Below, piece after piece: positions 59,965 through 64,000 of a stretch of DNA of 64,000 bases. The notes under the pieces are model-generated. The model ran no database searches. It was given only the letters and a program-made list of their open reading frames with translations, and was not told where the DNA came from. Origin of the DNA: Gigantopelta aegis. Its lineage: Eukaryota; Mollusca; Gastropoda; Neomphalida; Peltospiridae. The first letter of the stretch is position 1. Each line of letters starts with the position of its first letter. The translations under genes and the position numbers were made by a program. The DNA lies in the NCBI RefSeq assembly GCF_016097555.1, contig NW_024533086.1:1-64000 (forward strand). The letters are read 5' to 3'.

Positions 59965-61078
59965 CTAATTGCATAATTTACTTGTTAGTCTTTGAAAGGT
60001 TTGGTTAAAATATCGACTCATAATAAAAGTTCTTTCCCTTCTCCTCACATTAAATCTGAGCTTATAGCGAAAATGAAACAGTAAACCCACATTGATTGGT
60101 ACATTATACAAGGGAGTATAGCCTTTTTTTAGCTTCAGCAATAGAATGAACATCAGCTGCTATCACTGCTTTAGGTTGAACGATTAACTTATGATTGACA
60201 TAATTTTGGTATCTCCTATAGGATCCCTACTTCGCAATGTTTGAGTGAAGTAACGAGCCAACTCATACTTGAGCATTTGTCTGACTTAATGACTTCAGGA
60301 AGACTAACTCCATCACTTATAAAATGAGTATGAAAAAATATATACACAGCTGCATTAGGACATAAATTTTTTCAGTGTTGGAAAGCATATCAGTAATTTT
60401 AAAGTAATTCATATCTTGTGGAATAAAAAATTCATCTATATCCATCAAAGCTAGATACTTCACGCGATACAAATTATGATAAATGCAATCATTTATTAGT
60501 GCAGATTGACCCCGCGTTATATCATATCCAAGTAACACAGGTTGTTTTTTTAAGTTCCAATATAGTATCTCAACTAAACCTTCATCGATGTATGGTTTCA
60601 TAATTTTGTAGAATGATTCCGGAACATTCTGAAAATAAATAGTAATGATTTCTGCACCCAGTACTAAGTTGAGTTCTACCCAATTTAACAATACTTGTGG
60701 ATCCTTAATATCATAGAGAGATTGATGTAAACACACACCAAATGTATAAGTCTTCTTTGGATTATCTTCTGGATTGGAATTGGGGGTGTCAAGTATTTGC
60801 ACTGGCTATTGGTTGAAATTCTAACTTCGTGTTGGTTTCTTCGCCAACAGTTTCAACTTTATTCTAAGAATATGTGATATCCAAAATAGACTCTGTCTTA
60901 CAACAGGATTCCCAACCTTTTTCTGATAGCTTACTTGTATACACAAACATTTGGCTTTCATTGTAAATTATCTTTGCATATAGTTCAGGTAATTTATTCT
61001 TGAACTTCATATCATGCACACCGATAAAAACATGCCTATATCAGATTTATCAGTTCTATCATAGTAAGCAATATTCCT
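59965..61078 (-). CDS. GT92-family glycosyltransferase, copy B
   Basis: The N-terminal exon follows a TTTAG acceptor near 61,079: NIAYYDRTDKSDIGMFL, KFKNKLPELYAKIIYNESQM, WESCCKTES. The catalytic part is open at 60,317-60,802: YTFGVCLHQSLYDIKDPQVL, WVELNLVLGAEIITIYFQNV, VEILYWNL, GQSALINDCIYHNLYRVKYL and the metal-binding MDIDEFFIP (60,428-60,442). The C-terminal part at 59,965-60,150 holds GLLFHFRYKLRFNV. This is the GT92 (DUF23) layout, Golgi enzymes that add galactose in known cases; the acceptor here is unknown. Frameshifts near 61,030, 60,830 and 60,320 break the text; a membrane anchor exon was not found. Confidence 0.78.
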
Positions 61079-61089
61079 AAATCTAAATA

Positions 61090-61740
61090 AAAGACAACAC
61101 CATAAATATTAATAATTACATAGTACAATAATTATTTGTTATGATAATATTTGAAATAAAACAATCTGCATCTCTTTAAATATTTAATAATTACGATACT
61201 CATAGCCTTTATTTATAAATCATACTTTCAATATATTATTTCAACAGCCTCATGATGAGTTCCTTCAATTTTGAACCAAAAGTACATTATTTTGAACGCA
61301 TCAACAAGACAGAGACTTTATCATACGTAAAGGTTATAATCTAATGAAAGTTTTTCACGATAATTATCCCAATATAGAAATCCATCAACTATTTCTCTAT
61401 GAGATATTCAAATGTGTCTTGAGCAAATTATTGACAGGATGAAATTATTATATTAACTTGTGATCATGTGACTTCAAATGTGACACTCGCTGCCTTAACA
61501 ATATTATGAAATTACAATTATTCATACCACACAAGTAATTTTTCACAAGAATCCATAACTGATCAACTGAAGTAGTATAGGATGGCTAAAGGTTTGGTCA
61601 GTAGTCTGTATAAATAAAACATCACATTATTGTTACTGTGTTGATTACTATGGTACTATGGAATAGATATATGCTAATAATTTTATTTTCATTCTTAAAC
61701 AAAAGTAAAGACTAGCTCTGCACATTACTATCTTTGTATG
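61090..61740. other. No recognisable gene
   Basis: AT-rich; nothing supported. Confidence 0.4.
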
Positions 61741-62158
61741 TACCGTAAGGGTATAAATTTTCGTGGGGATTTTAATTTCGCTATATTCTGGGTTGTGGTT
61801 TTAACACGAAATTTAACTTTTATTCCACCCACGCATAATCACGGATCTCAATAAAGCGTGTAATAACGGCTACTGTAAAGGGTTACTCTTTCTATTTTAC
61901 ACTGAAGTACTCTCCGTCAACTGCCTCCCAGATTTCTGTATACATGGTACCCTCTCCACCATGGATTCAATGGAATACGTAGCCATACTTCGGGAAAATC
62001 ACGCTTGTGTTCACAACACGTGGGTCTGACACCACACCCATTAATGTAATACTTCACACCCACTAAACACGAAAATTAATACCCCCGAAATTTAAAATAA
62101 TAAAGCCAATTTAAAAAACACGAAATTTAAACCCTCGAAAAATTGTACCCTTACGGTA
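61741..62158. mobile_element. MITE with TACCGTAAGGGTA termini (418 bp)
   Basis: Starts TACCGTAAGGGTATAAATTT and ends in the inverse AATTGTACCCTTACGGTA. Inner parts are also inverted (CACGAAATTTAA motifs). Higher GC than its surroundings and no open frame. Flanking TA or TATG could be the target duplication; superfamily not assigned. Confidence 0.75.
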
Positions 62159-62994
62159 TACACTTCAATGTATTATGTATACTACTTATGTAACTAATGG
62201 TTACAACCAATAATGTTTGTTATTAGTAGTATTTTGTATTAATAATACAAACCAAATGTTGTTCATGAATGGATTAAAAAGATTTAATATAGCCTTATAA
62301 GTTACCCCTTAACAGCATTGTATATCTGCATATATACTAGTAACATCAGAAATTCATATCATGTAGTATTGTGTATTTACTGAAAATTATCTGTTTTTCA
62401 TGAAAGAATTGTAACAGTATCTGATGTTACTATTTTAATCCTTATATCTCTGGTTGGATTCCTTTAAAATTAATATGATGATAGATTGAAGTGCATATGT
62501 GAATCCATAGTAACAAGTATCTTTTTTTTTCTTAGTATTAAAAAATCATTATAAGGTTTTTAACCATTAGTTACCATAGTAATTAGTAATCTAAACAGTT
62601 TTTTAAGTGTTTATATTTTCTGTCAAAAACATTGCTACATATAATCCCACCTGCATAAACATATAGGAGTGTCTATCACTGACTGAACTGCTGGACTAAC
62701 CAAATTATACACGAAATTCTATTAAACCAAGAATGCATGTGACAGCAAAAATTTATTTTAAGAAAATTGAGATGTTTGGATAGTAGAGGGTAATGTGACA
62801 AAGGATGACACATGTGATTGATAATTATTGGCTGCTGTTATGTATGGTTGTAAACTGAGGTAGATGGATGTAAGATAGAAGTAAGGTGTTTCTTTGCAAA
62901 ATAATAAGAAAAAACATGTTGCATACTGGTAAATATCGCAGATATCACTTTCTTGTTTGTATGAATATAATTTCCTTCTTTATCCTTGTCAATA

Positions 62995-63133
62995 CCTAGC
63001 CTTCTAAATCACTAAATTCATTCACTTCCCAGCATGACAGGTTCTTGAGGATCATCTAGCTCAAGAAAGTAGTCATTTCTATCAAGCTTATGAAGTATTT
63101 TATCTGTTGTTAAAATCCTTGGTCTTTTGCCAT
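62995..63133 (-). pseudogene. Probable piggyBac-type N-terminal relic
   Basis: Reads KRPRILTTDKILHKLDRNDY then FLELDDPQEPVMLGS and, after a one-base shift, EFSDLEG. An acidic N-terminus with EPxMxGSDxEFSDLE is common in piggyBac-derived transposases. Nothing of the catalytic domain follows, so this is a fragment; short and composition-biased, hence moderate confidence. Confidence 0.4.
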
Positions 63134-63139
63134 GTTTAT

Positions 63140-64000
63140 TTTACTATATTGTAGAATGATGTTTATATACTAACACCTTTAATTTATGTTGTGTTCTTGT
63201 ACAATATTCATACTTGCTAATTATCTAATATTAAAATATTCAAAACTTTGTGGTCAAAAATGAGACAAACGTCTATATTAACCACTTAAAATAACACTTG
63301 CCAGAAGATGTGTGGTCATTCAAGATAACTATAACCTGCTGAAATGATCTCCAGGAAATTATTCTGCAGCTCCAAACAACTAGGTACATGGTTATGTCCA
63401 GCTGAACGCAAAAATGCAATTAAGTGAATGCCCATACTTGACACAAAATTATGTCTATTGTGTGTAATCAGTTAAGTGTACATGGATTAAAGGTTGTGGT
63501 CACACACAACAAAAGAGTGTGTATTTTAATACACACCAAAAGAGTGTTTAATCTTTAACAAGTGTGCTGAATTGACTAAACTATACATCTGAGTGTTGAA
63601 ACAAAACACAGTTCCTGTTTTAAACATCTGCATGCATATGCCTACAAGTCATGGTAGTTTGTATAAGGTATACCACTTAAAATAGCATTTTGTCATTTAA
63701 ACTATTGTCTTCATTACCAGATTGTCATCAATATGATGTAAGCCCAATATTGAGTTACCACAAAACTGGTCTAACTCAATATGTACAAAGTCAACTAGAA
63801 GCCTAAAAGTACTCTTTATAGTTTATGTCCAATAATTGAAAACTGTATGACTGAGACTTGCAGGACATACATGTACTTTACTAATCTGTGAAATAACTAG
63901 TTTGCATTATATATCATAAACACTAACCTTAAATGGCTTATATGGTATGATCAAGAGTTTGCCAAAGGTCAGAGTTCAGGTGCATATTTCATAAGAAAGG
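63140..64000. other. No recognisable gene
   Basis: Contains a short perfect palindrome (TGTGTATTTTAATACACA near 63,513-63,530) and nothing else recognised. Confidence 0.4.

Noticed and set aside
1..64000. tRNA, rRNA or other structured RNA genes
   Set aside because: No A-box/B-box tRNA pattern or rRNA core was recognised by eye; a covariance-model scan would be needed to exclude them.

Overview
The window looks like AT-rich nuclear DNA from an early-branching animal, most likely a demosponge. No species is proven. The evidence is GT-AG introns, a type II membrane alpha-1,3-fucosyltransferase (GT10) family, GT92 glycosyltransferases, large Death/ankyrin genes and many degraded DNA transposons (pogo/Tigger, MULE, hAT MITE, probable piggyBac). 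Almost every long reading frame breaks by a single-base gain or loss every 200-400 bp, even inside otherwise intact domains. Many breaks may therefore be consensus errors, and 'pseudogene' here means 'broken as written'.

Layout. 1-5.6 kb: no intact gene; a hAT-type MITE with target-site duplication and a MULE-transposase relic with a C2H2 finger and a SWIM-like end. 5.7-16.2 kb: four GT10 copies on the + strand; the third is cut off by a pogo transposase fragment. 17.7-28.2 kb: a composite pogo-type element with TA duplications. An inner element (18,406-22,819) sits inside the left terminal repeat of an outer one (18,046-27,903), and the outer element is flanked by a ~330 bp direct repeat. 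29.4-33.4 kb: signal-peptide-like and Cys-rich sequence, a multi-pass membrane protein, then a fifth, heavily broken GT10 copy. 34.2-42.5 kb: a broken GT92 copy followed by a ~3.7 kb tandem duplication whose first copy reads like low-quality base calls. 45.4-58.8 kb: two related minus-strand ankyrin genes. The first begins with a hydrophobic segment running directly into a 2A-type motif (DIELNPGP), then a Death-like exon, a helical module and about 28 near-identical ankyrin repeats; the second lacks the first two parts as far as can be read. 60-61.1 kb: a second GT92 gene. The end holds another MITE and a probable piggyBac N-terminal relic.

Functional reading. The GT10 and GT92 genes are probably Golgi glycan-building enzymes expanded by local duplication. 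The Death/ankyrin genes resemble animal intracellular signalling or immune scaffolds. The most striking feature is the 2A motif at the end of a signal-like N-terminus: ribosome skipping there could yield a cytosolic and a membrane/secretory form from one mRNA.
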